A stretch of 64,000 bases of DNA from CAYTEH01 sp964436765 (GTDB lineage Bacteria; Patescibacteriota; Gracilibacteria; Peribacterales; Peribacteraceae): the NCBI GenBank assembly GCA_964436765.1, contig CAYTEH010000001.1, positions 1 through 64,000 on the forward strand. Reading direction: 5' to 3'. The position numbers were made by a program, and so were the translations under genes. Below the pieces are notes generated by a model. It saw nothing but the letters and a program-made list of their open reading frames with translations. It searched no databases and had not been told where the DNA came from. This document shows positions 50,401 through 58,681 of the stretch, piece after piece (within the stretch, counting starts at the first letter, position 1; every line of letters starts with the position of its first letter).

Positions 50401-52207
50401 ACCAGAGTGCGCTGAGCGGCCACCTCGGCCACGGCGATACGGAAGGTCCGTGCGGGTCGAGCTCATCCAGCTCGGCTCCGGCCAGCAGCTCCTCCAGCAG
50501 CGCGCCTGCCAGCTCCAGCTCGTCGTCCGAGTCCAGTTCCTCCAGTGAGTCTTCTGCTTCGTCCGATGCCTCTTCCTCGAGTTCCGAGAACCAGGTCGTG
50601 ATCTGCCACAGCGGCAACACACAGACCGTCGGCGAGAGCGCGCTTGGCGGCCATCTCGGCCACGGAGATACGGAAGGTCCGTGCGGATCAAGCTCATCCA
50701 GCTCCGTACCGGCGTCCTCCTCCAGTTCCTCGACCCCGGCGAGCANNNNNNNNNNNNNNNNNNNNNNNNNNNNNNNNNNNNNNNNNNNNNNNNNNNNNNN
50801 NNNNNNNNNNNNNNNNNNNNNNNNNNNNNNNNNNNNNNNNNNNNNAGCTCATCCAGCTCCGTACCGGCGTCCTCCTCCAGTTCCTCGACCCCGGCGAGCA
50901 GCTCGTCCAGCTCTTTTGCAAGCAGCGATTCGTCATCCTCCCAGGCCTCGAGTTCCAGTGAAGCAGCAAGTTCCTCGTCGGAAGCTGCCAGCTCAAGCGT
51001 TGCCTCTTCTTCATCCTCCGAAGCCGCATCGTCAAGCAGCGCCGCCTCCAGCGAGGCTTCGTCCTCTTCCGAGAGTGCTTCCTCCAGCTCCGGAGCAGCC
51101 TCGTCCAGCAGTGCTCCCTCCGGCTCCAGCTCCTCCGCAGGAAACGGCTCGTCGTCCAGCTCAAGCAATACGGGCTTCACGTTCACGGTCTGCCATGACG
51201 GCAGCAACCTGATCGTTGGCATCGATGACCTCGCCGGCCACCTGACGCACGGCGATGTGTTTGGCGGCTGCGATTCGTCCAGCTCCAGTAGCGCAGGAAA
51301 CAGCTCCAGCCAGGGATCCTCGAGCAGCGAGAGTTCCGGCTTCACGGTCTGCCACGACGGGGTCACCACGACTGTGAGTGTTGTTGACCTCGCAGGTCAC
51401 CTCCTCCACGGCGATGCACTCGGCGAGTGCCCCTCGAGCGGATCCAGCAGTTCCACGGGAGCCAGCTCCAGCGCAGGTTCCACCAACGAGGGCGGCTCAT
51501 CGAGCTCCTCGGGATCTTCGGCTCCCGCTGAGCCCCTGATTTCGGGCCTCTCCGTCAGCGATGGCATCCCGGCTGGCAACGGCGGCTCGCTCGGCAAGAA
51601 CTCACACATCGTGCTGAACCTTGCACGACGCCTTGCAGGCAACATCGCTCCCGGCGCGTTCGGTGGCGGTGCAGCCGACTTTAACCCGCAGGAGGTTGAA
51701 TATCTTTGCAGCATCCAGCGTTCACTGCCCGCCAGGGCTTCCATGGGCTTTGTCCGCACAGTCGCCGACTATCTCTCTGTCGTCATGGGCCGTCCGGTTC
51801 AGACGATCATCGACGCCCTCCTCGACCCGACTCTCTGCAGCGATATTTCCGCCTCACTCCTGCCGGGCAAACCGGTAGCTGCAGCAGCCCCCACGGCGAT
51901 CCCGGTGAACAAAGACGGCTTCCCGGTCTCCACGAATGCGACCTGGAACCGCTGTTTCGAGGCCACGTATGGCAAGTACGTCCTGACGAAATTCGACATT
52001 CAGGGCAACCCCGACAAGGATAAGGACGGCACGCCCCGAGACTGCGCCTACTACAACCCGAACCAGGATGGCATCTGGAACTTCCCGTACTACACGGGGA
52101 AGGCATGGATGACCCAGTTCTCGTTCGGCTACGACTCCAGTACGAAGACATACTCTCTGCCTGCCGGATTCGTCCTCCAGACTCTGGAGAAGGTTGTGCA
52201 GAAGTAA
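47412..52207 (+). CDS. Giant multidomain surface protein (MBG, Ig-like, Ser-rich), interrupted by assembly gap
   Basis: Removing the N-gap and one copy of the flanking 55-bp duplicate leaves a single frame of about 1,546 aa. In order, it has a signal peptide (cleavage near AMA|AS) and a lectin-like N-terminal domain (to about 48060). About five MBG-type repeats follow (ITVTADDQTKVYGQADPTLTY and variants), then a DUF5011-like Ig domain (APVITRTGAAEVTVYQNATY) and two SpaA/prealbumin-like folds (GTYTVTETVPTGWTMTGNTC). A long poly-Ser region contains four CH-HGD-C motifs, and a C-terminal module is shared with the upstream RTX-like protein. The product is probably a long adhesin. The start follows TTTCCCCTAATTAGCG without Shine-Dalgarno. 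The first 650 bp are more AT-rich than the rest. Confidence 0.8.
50746..50845. other. Scaffold gap of 100 N
   Basis: Exactly 100 N interrupt the Ser-rich part of the giant gene. The 55 bases before it (50691-50745) are the same as the 55 after it (50846-50900). Deleting 155 nt (gap plus one copy) restores the reading frame, so the gap is probably two overlapping contig ends left unjoined. An additional collapsed Ser repeat cannot be excluded. Confidence 0.9.
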
Positions 52208-52224
52208 TTGATCACTTAAACAGC

Positions 52225-52251
52225 AAACGGCCTCCTGCGGGGGGCCGTTTT
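52225..52251 (+). terminator. Intrinsic terminator after the giant MBG gene
   Basis: AAACGGCC pairs with GGCCGTTTT around a 10-base loop, 18 bp past the stop codon. Confidence 0.8.
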
Positions 52252-52323
52252 CAGTATGCACGGGTCCATTTGATGTTAGCAGGCCTTTGCCTCATACTGT
52301 CGCCGCTTTTTCCAACCCACACC

Positions 52324-53766
52324 ATGAATACGTCAACGCTTCCCTCTACCAAAGTCATCTGCACGCTTGGACCGGCAACGCTTACCGAAGAAAAGATTCT
52401 TCGCCTGGCGCAGTCGGGCATGAACATTGCTCGTCTGAACTTCTCGCACGGCAAATGGGAGAACCACCTGCAGAGCATCAAGATGATCAAGAACGTCAAT
52501 AAGAAGCTTGCGACCCAGAAAGGACAGGCGTCCTGCATTGCGATCATGGTAGATACCAAGGGGCCGGAGGTGCGCACGGGCGTGGTGGAAACCCCCATTG
52601 TTGTCTCCCCGGGCGAAGACGTCATTTTTTCCTTCAAGCCAATAAAAGAATCGAAGCTGAAGGTGATCGCCGTAAACCACGAGCACTTTGCCGAAGATGC
52701 GCAGGATGCGGAATCAATCATCCTCGATAACGGCAAGATGAACTTCACCCTGAAAAAGGTGCTAAAAGACGGCTCTGTCGTCGCCACGGCCATTGAAGGC
52801 GGCTCCATCGGCTCCCGCCGCCACGTGAACCTGCCCGGAGCGGACCTCCGCATCGACTCCATCACCGATCAGGACTGGGAAGATATTGCGCACGGGGCAG
52901 CCGAGCAGGCCGATTTCTTCGCCCTCTCGTTCGTGCGTGAAGCCGACGATATCGAGCGCGTCCGCGCGTTCCTGAAGAAGAAGAAATGCAACGCGCAGCT
53001 CATCGCCAAAATCGAGACACGCAAGGCGGTCGAGAATATGGCTGGGATTGTGGACGCTTCCGATGGAATCATGGTTGCGCGCGGAGACCTTGGATCCGAG
53101 GTTCCCTTCGAGCGGATCCCGGTCATCCAGCAGGAACTCGTGTCGCTGTGCCGTTACTCTGGAAAACCCGTCATTGTCGCCACCCACATGCTCGAGAGCA
53201 TGATCGACAACCCGACGCCCACGCGTGCGGAAGTCACCGACATCGCCCATGCTGCGTCGTCCGGGACCGATACGACCATGCTTTCCGGCGAGACCGCGAA
53301 CGGCAAGTACCCGTTCAACTCCCTCGAGGCCATGGTGCGCGTCCTCTCAGCGACGGAAGCCCACCTTGCAACGCAGCGGGCCATGGAGCCGGCGCTTGTA
53401 CGCAACGAGAACGAGGCCCGCGCCGAGGCTGCAGTCACGCTCGCAACCTCCACGGACTGCGCCGCGATCGTCGTTATCACCAAATCGGGCCAGACAGCCA
53501 GGGACATCAGCAGGTTCCGCCCCGCCCTCCCGATTATCGCATTCACCCCGGAAGAGTCCTCGCAGCGCGGCATGCAGATTCTCTACGGCGTCACGCCGCT
53601 CGTGATCGGGTTCAGCTCCACAGATCCGGAGCGCACCGTCGCTGCCGCCTTTGAAGCAGGGAAGAAGCGCGGTCTTCTTGCGAAGGGCATGAAGTGCGTG
53701 CTCGTGTCGGACTCCAAGGCTCATGATGCCGTCGTCCGCACGGTGCAGATCCGTGCTATTTCCTAA
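52324..53766 (+). CDS. pyk: Pyruvate kinase
   Basis: Pyk makes pyruvate and ATP from PEP and ADP, the last glycolytic step. The protein has 480 aa. It begins TKVICTLGPATLTEEKILRL. Other blocks are GMNIARLNFSHG, VDTKGPEVRTG, the catalytic Lys region LIAKIETRKAVENM, DGIMVARGDLGSEVP and MLSGETANGKYP. The usual ATQMLESM reads ATHMLESM. The C-terminal regulatory-like domain is present. CATACT (52293-52298) lies 25 nt before the ATG, and the leader is C/T-rich (CGCTTTTTCCAACCCACACC). Confidence 0.97.
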   Translation: MNTSTLPSTKVICTLGPATLTEEKILRLAQSGMNIARLNFSHGKWENHLQSIKMIKNVNKKLATQKGQASCIAIMVDTKGPEVRTGVVETPIVVSPGEDVIFSFKPIKESKLKVIAVNHEHFAEDAQDAESIILDNGKMNFTLKKVLKDGSVVATAIEGGSIGSRRHVNLPGADLRIDSITDQDWEDIAHGAAEQADFFALSFVREADDIERVRAFLKKKKCNAQLIAKIETRKAVENMAGIVDASDGIMVARGDLGSEVPFERIPVIQQELVSLCRYSGKPVIVATHMLESMIDNPTPTRAEVTDIAHAASSGTDTTMLSGETANGKYPFNSLEAMVRVLSATEAHLATQRAMEPALVRNENEARAEAAVTLATSTDCAAIVVITKSGQTARDISRFRPALPIIAFTPEESSQRGMQILYGVTPLVIGFSSTDPERTVAAAFEAGKKRGLLAKGMKCVLVSDSKAHDAVVRTVQIRAIS

Positions 53767-53805
53767 GCCACGGCTCTTCGCAAACTGTGGAGCAAGCGTC
53801 CAGAA

Positions 53806-54159
53806 TCAGTTCGTTCCCTTGAGCGCCAACTCCGCATCGGACTTCACGTAGGTCGGCTTTGTGTACGGCTTCATGGCCTGAATCTGCTGGTCGTTTTGGA
53901 GTTTCTCCAGCGCCTGGGCTTCGGCAATCTGCATATTCAGCACTTCCTGATTCAGCAGCAGCACAGAGCGCTCGTTTTCGAGTCGGCGGAGGCTGTAGCC
54001 CTTTGTCGCGTTCGCATTCTCATGGAACAAAATTAGAATAGCCAGCAGCAAAATGAGGGTACCGATGCATACCATAAGAAGCATCGTGCTCTGGTTCACC
54101 AGCCTTCCCAGCGACAAGCGCCGCGGAATCGGAGACGATGCTGGGAGGGTCGGTGTCAC
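53806..54159 (-). CDS. ftsL: FtsL-like cell division protein
   Basis: This 117-aa protein has one membrane helix (about residues 25-45, MLLMVCIGTLILLLAILIL). A coiled coil follows (RRLENERSVLLLNQEVLNMQIAEAQ). It starts inside the last codons of rsmH (4-bp overlap), the position of ftsL in the dcw cluster, which is the main reason for the name since FtsL diverges fast in sequence. FtsL links FtsB and FtsQ in the divisome. A separate FtsB-like gene is at 21265. Confidence 0.8.
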   Translation of the reverse strand: MTPTLPASSPIPRRLSLGRLVNQSTMLLMVCIGTLILLLAILILFHENANATKGYSLRRLENERSVLLLNQEVLNMQIAEAQALEKLQNDQQIQAMKPYTKPTYVKSDAELALKGTN

Positions 54160-55112
54160 CTTCGGATGGTGGGACGATGTTGAATGACGCGAAACCTGGC
54201 ACTTCGCGAACGGGGGTTTGCGCGCTGCTCCTCGTCGGAGGGTACCACAGGTTTCTTGGTCAGCGGGAGAAATTTGGCTTCCTTTGCAACGCCGCCTGTG
54301 TGGGGATCCTGTATGGGCGTCGTCAGCGCACGGAACGCCTGCTTGACGAGCCTGTCTTCAAGCGAATGATAGCTGATGATGCCGCAGCGCCCTCCGGGCG
54401 CCAAGAGGGCGGGTATTGCTGCCAGAAGGGACTCGAGCGCTCCCAGCTCGTCGTTGACGGCGATGCGGATCGCCTGGAATACCTGCGGCAGCACTTTGGG
54501 CGCCCGGTAGGTAAATACTTTTTCCGTGCAGGCCTTGAGATCGTCCGTGGTCCAGTCAGTTCGGTCTCGTGCAGCGGCGAACATGCTGGCAATGTTTCGT
54601 GCAAGGGAGCCTGCCCGTTCCACTTCCCCGTACACCCTAAGCGCCCGGGCGATATCGCCTACATCGGAATTGGCAAGCAGCGCCCAGGCCGGTCTCCCTA
54701 CCGAGCGGTCCAGGCGCATATCGAGCGGAGCCGTCGCACGAAACGAGAAACCGCGGTCCGGATCGTCGAGGTGCGGTGAGCTAAGCCCAAGATCGGCGAA
54801 GACGATGTCAAAAGGACCAGGAGCCAGCGTGGCAATGTCCCGGAAGTTGCCATGGAGCAGGGTCATGCGTCCTGCAAACGGCGCAAGACGCTCGGCAGCC
54901 AGCCGTAAATTGTTTTCGTCTGCGTCCACCGCAGTCAAATGGCCAGTCGGGCCGATCGCCTCCAGAAAGGCACTGCTATGACCCCCGAGTCCGAGAGTCA
55001 CATCGAGCACGCGGTCTCCCGCCGTGGGAGAAAGAAGTTTCAGTACGGGGCTGGCAGTCCCGTCTGCGGTATGGAGCACTGGAATGTGCCGGTAGGAGTT
55101 GCTGTGCTGCAC
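54156..55112 (-). CDS. rsmH: 16S rRNA m4C1402 methyltransferase
   Basis: RsmH (MraW) N4-methylates C1402 of 16S rRNA. The 318-aa length is normal. The SAM loop is VLDVTLGLGGHSSAFL, the acidic block is DIVFADLGLSSPHLDDPDRG, and the C-terminal block is GGRCGIISYHSLEDRLVKQAF. It starts with GTG at 55112; TAGGCT ends 6 nt upstream, a leaderless layout. It forms an operon with ftsL. The next dcw genes (ftsI, murE, mraY) do not follow, so the cluster is broken up. Confidence 0.95.
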   Translation of the reverse strand: MQHSNSYRHIPVLHTADGTASPVLKLLSPTAGDRVLDVTLGLGGHSSAFLEAIGPTGHLTAVDADENNLRLAAERLAPFAGRMTLLHGNFRDIATLAPGPFDIVFADLGLSSPHLDDPDRGFSFRATAPLDMRLDRSVGRPAWALLANSDVGDIARALRVYGEVERAGSLARNIASMFAAARDRTDWTTDDLKACTEKVFTYRAPKVLPQVFQAIRIAVNDELGALESLLAAIPALLAPGGRCGIISYHSLEDRLVKQAFRALTTPIQDPHTGGVAKEAKFLPLTKKPVVPSDEEQRANPRSRSARFRVIQHRPTIRR

Positions 55113-55281
55113 AAGAGAAGCCTACGTGCATTCTTCCATCAATCAACTCATTGGTATTGTCTTTCTGACGAGAAATACCCTGTATACAAAGTATGATCAC
55201 ATAATTGTTCAAGAATCAGCCATTATTCGCTAAGTGCTTGAATTTGTCCATTAATGAGCAAATCAAGACCGTTTATGGAGA

Positions 55282-55309
55282 TTGACATTTTGCCAAAAAA
55301 ATATATATT
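55282..55309 (+). promoter_or_regulatory. Promoter of the L,D-transpeptidase gene
   Basis: TTGACA (55282-55287) and TATATT (55304-55309) have a 16-bp spacer in an AT-rich gap of 205 bp (55113-55317). The predicted transcript start is about 55316, just before a TTG codon at 55318. Confidence 0.6.
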
Positions 55310-55317
55310 ACTACACT

Positions 55318-55893
55318 TTGCGACACCCCCTCCTCCTCGCCCTGGGACTCGTTCTCATGGCTACGGCAATCCCCGCATCAGCCGCCTCGCTTATCCAGAC
55401 GAGCGAATGGAAGCCGGCAATCGGCGATGAACTCATTGTGGACGTCGAATCGAACACGGGCTATTTGATCCATACAGATGGAAGCTACCTGCCCTTTCTC
55501 GTCGCGACGGGTTTGCAGAAGAACATCCGGTATCTCGGGCGCACGTATTTTGCCCAGACCCCGCTGAAGGAATGGGTTGCGAAGGAGAAGAAAATCCAGA
55601 CAGACAAAGTCATGTTTGGCAAAACAGGACGCTTCTTTCGTCTCTTTGACGGTGGTACGGTCTCGACACCGTACGGTATCCACAGTTTCAAGTATGTCGA
55701 TGACTGGATGAAAGACGAGGACCGCTACCGTTCCTACGGCTGCGTCGTGGTCACCGAAGAAATCCTCGATATCGTGGAAGACACTTTTTACCTCAATGGC
55801 AAGGCCCTGAAGGTGAAGACGATCTTCGGTCTCGAGCAGTTCATCGACGAGCTTGCCGAGCGGGAACGCCCCCCGATGTCTCTGTATTATTAG
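55318..55893 (+). CDS. Putative L,D-transpeptidase (YkuD-like)
   Basis: L,D-transpeptidases make 3-3 crosslinks in peptidoglycan or attach proteins to it. This 191-aa form starts with a signal peptide (RHPLLLALGLVLMATAIPASA). The catalytic region reads VSTPYGIHSF and RYRSYGCVVVTEEILD, with the expected Cys. The usual Arg after the SxGC motif is replaced by Val, so the motif is divergent. I chose TTG at 55318 because it gives a good signal peptide and matches the promoter; the frame is open to 55282, but that segment is promoter sequence. A link to anchoring surface proteins is speculative. Confidence 0.75.
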   Translation: MRHPLLLALGLVLMATAIPASAASLIQTSEWKPAIGDELIVDVESNTGYLIHTDGSYLPFLVATGLQKNIRYLGRTYFAQTPLKEWVAKEKKIQTDKVMFGKTGRFFRLFDGGTVSTPYGIHSFKYVDDWMKDEDRYRSYGCVVVTEEILDIVEDTFYLNGKALKVKTIFGLEQFIDELAERERPPMSLYY

Positions 55894-55943
55894 GCTATAG
55901 TCCGCTGGTAAAGCACAAAGGATCGGATTATACTTTTTGGCAA

Positions 55944-56037
55944 GGAGAGGTGCCTGAGTGGTCGAAAGGGCCGCACTGCTAATGCGGTATACGGTGTTAA
56001 AACCGTATCGGGGGTTCAAATCCCCCCCTCTCCGCCA
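55944..56037 (+). tRNA. tRNA-Ser (anticodon GCT)
   Basis: This class II tRNA has acceptor GGAGAGG/CCTCTCC, anticodon loop CTGCTAA (GCT), a long variable arm (TATACGGTGTTAAAACCGTA) and an encoded CCA. TATACT (55929-55934) lies 9 nt upstream. Confidence 0.97.
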
Positions 56038-56154
56038 GCCTTCGCGCAGCGAAGGTTGCTTTCATAGTTTTTGCAGCTGGTATTTTTTGCAGGAACAAAG
56101 CTGCTGCGGCAACGGCTGGCAGTCCAGCAACGACGCAGGATGCCGGCTGGCAAT

Positions 56155-56952
56155 TTACCATGCCTCCGCCCACTCGATCTTGCCCGATTCGAGCCGATAC
56201 GCGCACCATTCGCATGCGGGTGAGGGAGCCGGAGGACGCTCGCGTTCCAGGCACGTCCGCGCTTCATCGAGGGCATCCTCCACCCAGCTGCAGTCGCCTG
56301 TGTAGGAAAGAATCTGCATGTGGAATTCCAGTCTGCCCCCGAAATGCTCTTTGCCGCTGTTGCCGTTCACAAAGACAAAGTAGCCCATGCTGCTGACGGG
56401 AAACCCGTGTGAGCGCAGCAGCCACTGATACATCTCCATCTGGCGTTTGTACGCCTGCTTCCACGGTCCATCGAGCGTGATGCTTTTCTGCGTGCTTGTC
56501 GCTTTGTAATCCACCACGTGCAACGACCCGTCCGAGGACTGCCACAGGTCATCGATTGCTCCGTAGAACAGGAAATTCGTCGCCGCATGCTCCACCTGGA
56601 TCCCGTGGAAGTTATCACGCCAGGAATCGAGCTCGGGATGCTGAAAGGGCACCGCATCGATGCCGAACTCCGTCATGAGCTCGTGCGGGGAACCGCGCTT
56701 GCGGTGAGCATCGAACTCCCGCTTCAGCAGCGCGTCGACCGCGACATTCAGCGTGAATGGCGGGCCTGACGGACGCCCGACGCCCTTGCGCCTATCCAGA
56801 TAAAAGCAGCGCGGACACTCCAGAAACAGTTCCAGTTTGCTCCGGCTAATCTTGTAGGGAACCGACGACTCGGGATCGAACAGATTACGCGTGCGGACGC
56901 CAGACGCAGGCGCCGGGGGGTTTCTGCCATTCATATGATGCCTCGCTGGCAT
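56155..56952 (-). CDS. PD-(D/E)XK nuclease-like protein (RecB/Cas4 family)
   Basis: This 265-aa protein has the nuclease core GAIDDLW...LHVVDYKATS, which supplies the Asp and the D-x-K of the PD-(D/E)XK fold, followed by QMEMYQWLLRSHG. Cys at both ends (FLECPRCFYLD near residue 38, ACEWCAYR near the C-terminus) suggest the Fe-S cluster of RecB/Cas4-like nucleases. No CRISPR array or cas gene is in the window, so a repair role is more likely than a Cas4 role. The start at 56952 has TACGAT ending exactly 6 nt upstream; an internal ATG at 56934 is the alternative. Confidence 0.82.
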   Translation of the reverse strand: MPARHHMNGRNPPAPASGVRTRNLFDPESSVPYKISRSKLELFLECPRCFYLDRRKGVGRPSGPPFTLNVAVDALLKREFDAHRKRGSPHELMTEFGIDAVPFQHPELDSWRDNFHGIQVEHAATNFLFYGAIDDLWQSSDGSLHVVDYKATSTQKSITLDGPWKQAYKRQMEMYQWLLRSHGFPVSSMGYFVFVNGNSGKEHFGGRLEFHMQILSYTGDCSWVEDALDEARTCLERERPPAPSPACEWCAYRLESGKIEWAEAW

Positions 56953-57077
56953 GGAAACATCGTACGCGTGCGAATAGATGCACGGCAATGACGGAGGAAT
57001 CCCGCAAGCAGATGCGCGTGCAGGAATGCTCATGCCTTGTATACTTCTCGATAATTTATCCCTTTTCACCCCCCGCT

Positions 57078-57428
57078 ATGTCCGCACTCGTCAAGCCCGT
57101 CACGTGGCTCCTTGGAATCGTCTTGCTCCTTGTGGGCATTCTTGGATTCTTCATGCAGCCGATTCTCAGCCTGTTCGATGTGAACACGCTTCATAGCATC
57201 GTGCACGTCGCAAGCGGCGCAGTCGCACTCATCGCCGCCTCCATGAGTTTCTCTGCCTCGCGCATGTATCTGATTGTCTTTGGCATTGTCTACGCAGTCG
57301 TCGCGGTCGCGGGCTTCATGGCCCTCGAGCCGGTCGTCAACATGCTGATGCTCAACACCGCCGACAACTTCCTGCACGTGGCCATTGCAGCCGTGTGCCT
57401 GATCATCGGCTTCGGATCGAAGGCGTAA
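57078..57428 (+). CDS. DUF4383-like small membrane protein
   Basis: This 116-aa protein has four hydrophobic helices (about residues 8-28, 38-58, 62-82 and 96-113). NTLHSIVHVASGAVALIAA and TADNFLHVAIAAVCLIIGF carry the paired His-containing helix motif of DUF4383-type proteins, whose function is unknown. TATACT (57040-57045) lies 32 nt upstream, and the leader of about 25 nt is C/T-rich (ATCCCTTTTCACCCCCCGCT). A terminator follows. Confidence 0.82.
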   Translation: MSALVKPVTWLLGIVLLLVGILGFFMQPILSLFDVNTLHSIVHVASGAVALIAASMSFSASRMYLIVFGIVYAVVAVAGFMALEPVVNMLMLNTADNFLHVAIAAVCLIIGFGSKA

Positions 57429-57445
57429 TTGTCTCATTCATGATG

Positions 57446-57470
57446 GAGCCCGGGTAATCCGGGCTCTTTT
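57446..57470 (+). terminator. Intrinsic terminator after the DUF4383-like gene
   Basis: GAGCCCGG pairs with CCGGGCTC and is followed by TTTT. It also lies just past the 3' end of the convergent desaturase gene. Confidence 0.82.
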
Positions 57471-57476
57471 CATGTG

Positions 57477-58619
57477 TCACGAAACTGCCAGGCCCTTCAC
57501 AAGGCTCCACTGGGCCTTGAGGGCTTCCATCCTGGCATGCAGATCGGCCTGGACGAGCATGAGGCGGCGCTTCTTCAGACGCGTCGTCCTGAGCAATGTT
57601 CGATGCATCGCATCGAATGCGCTCCCTGCTTCGCTTTGGAACGCTTTCAATTGGGCCAGCTGCGACGGCGTGAGTGAAGCGCGCACGGCCGCGGCAGAGA
57701 GCGCCGCCACATCGGATTTCGCCTGTACGACCGATGCGATCAGCTCATTGCGCATGCCGAGCAGGTTCATATGAGACGCAAGGGCACGCGTCTGCTGTGC
57801 ATGTGCGGCGTCGGCGCTTACCCGCTGCACCTCCCACACGAGGCCGGCTTTCTCCCAAGCCCGGATGATGATGCCGGACAGATCGAATTGCCACCATCGC
57901 ATGCCATGGAAGGCATTGCGCGGGAATGCATGGTGATTGTTGTGCCAGCCCTCCCCAAACCCGATCAGACCGATGATCCAGTTGTTACGGCTTTCGTCGG
58001 TTGTTTCATACGGACGCTTGCCGAACGTATGGCAGATGGAATTGACGCTCCACGTGATGTGGGTCGTGAGAAAAATACGCACGAGTGCGCCCCAGACGAA
58101 TCCCGTCCAGCCGCCAAGCAGGAGCGGCAACCCGAGCGACAGGAGGATCCAGAGGTAATGGAAACGAGACACAAACTGTACCGATCGATCGGCCAGCACT
58201 TGTGGTGCCCAAACCCGCACGTCGGCGCTTTCATCGCCCAGCATCCAGCCCATGTGTGCATGCCAGAACCCCTCCAGCGGGCTGTGCGGGTCGCCATCGT
58301 CATCGGAATGTGCATGGTGCTTGATGTGTGTGGCCATCCACTGGTCCGGAGGACCCTCGAATCCCATGCATCCGGCAATGAGAAGGAGTACGCGAAGCCA
58401 TTCCGGCGCCCTGAAGCCCTGATGCGTCAGCATGCGGTGGTATCCAATCGTAATCCCCAGGCCCGTCACAAGCACGAACAGAAACATCAGTGCGATATCC
58501 GACGGAAACACGTACCGCTGCCACAGCAACACGATCGCAAGCACCACTCCCAGAAAGGGAAAAGTGACAATCGCGAGAACGGCAGATTTGAATGCAAGGC
58601 CGGGAGGTGGTTTTGCCAT
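57477..58619 (-). CDS. Membrane fatty acid (acyl) desaturase
   Basis: This 380-aa protein belongs to the di-iron delta-9 desaturase family by its three His boxes: HRMLTH, HIKHHAHSD and HNNHH. Four hydrophobic helices surround them. It would introduce double bonds into acyl chains at the membrane and needs O2 and a reductant. About 90 residues after the catalytic domain form a Lys/Arg/Leu-rich helical extension not usual for the family. TATCCT ends 6 nt before the ATG at 58619. In a CPR organism with little lipid synthesis it may remodel scavenged host or environmental lipids, which is inference. Confidence 0.93.
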   Translation of the reverse strand: MAKPPPGLAFKSAVLAIVTFPFLGVVLAIVLLWQRYVFPSDIALMFLFVLVTGLGITIGYHRMLTHQGFRAPEWLRVLLLIAGCMGFEGPPDQWMATHIKHHAHSDDDGDPHSPLEGFWHAHMGWMLGDESADVRVWAPQVLADRSVQFVSRFHYLWILLSLGLPLLLGGWTGFVWGALVRIFLTTHITWSVNSICHTFGKRPYETTDESRNNWIIGLIGFGEGWHNNHHAFPRNAFHGMRWWQFDLSGIIIRAWEKAGLVWEVQRVSADAAHAQQTRALASHMNLLGMRNELIASVVQAKSDVAALSAAAVRASLTPSQLAQLKAFQSEAGSAFDAMHRTLLRTTRLKKRRLMLVQADLHARMEALKAQWSLVKGLAVS

Positions 58620-58681
58620 GAGGCAAGGATACGGAGGACGCAGGTGCTGACAAGCCGAAGGTGCGGAAAAAATACGCATCC

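Noticed and set aside
47874..50432. 852-aa minus-strand open frame opposite the MBG gene
   Set aside because: It lies wholly inside a domain-rich sense gene, and its composition is typical of an antisense shadow.
56155..56952. Reading the RecB-like nuclease as Cas4 of a CRISPR system
   Set aside because: No array, Cas1, Cas2 or effector is present in the window; stand-alone PD-(D/E)XK nucleases are common.
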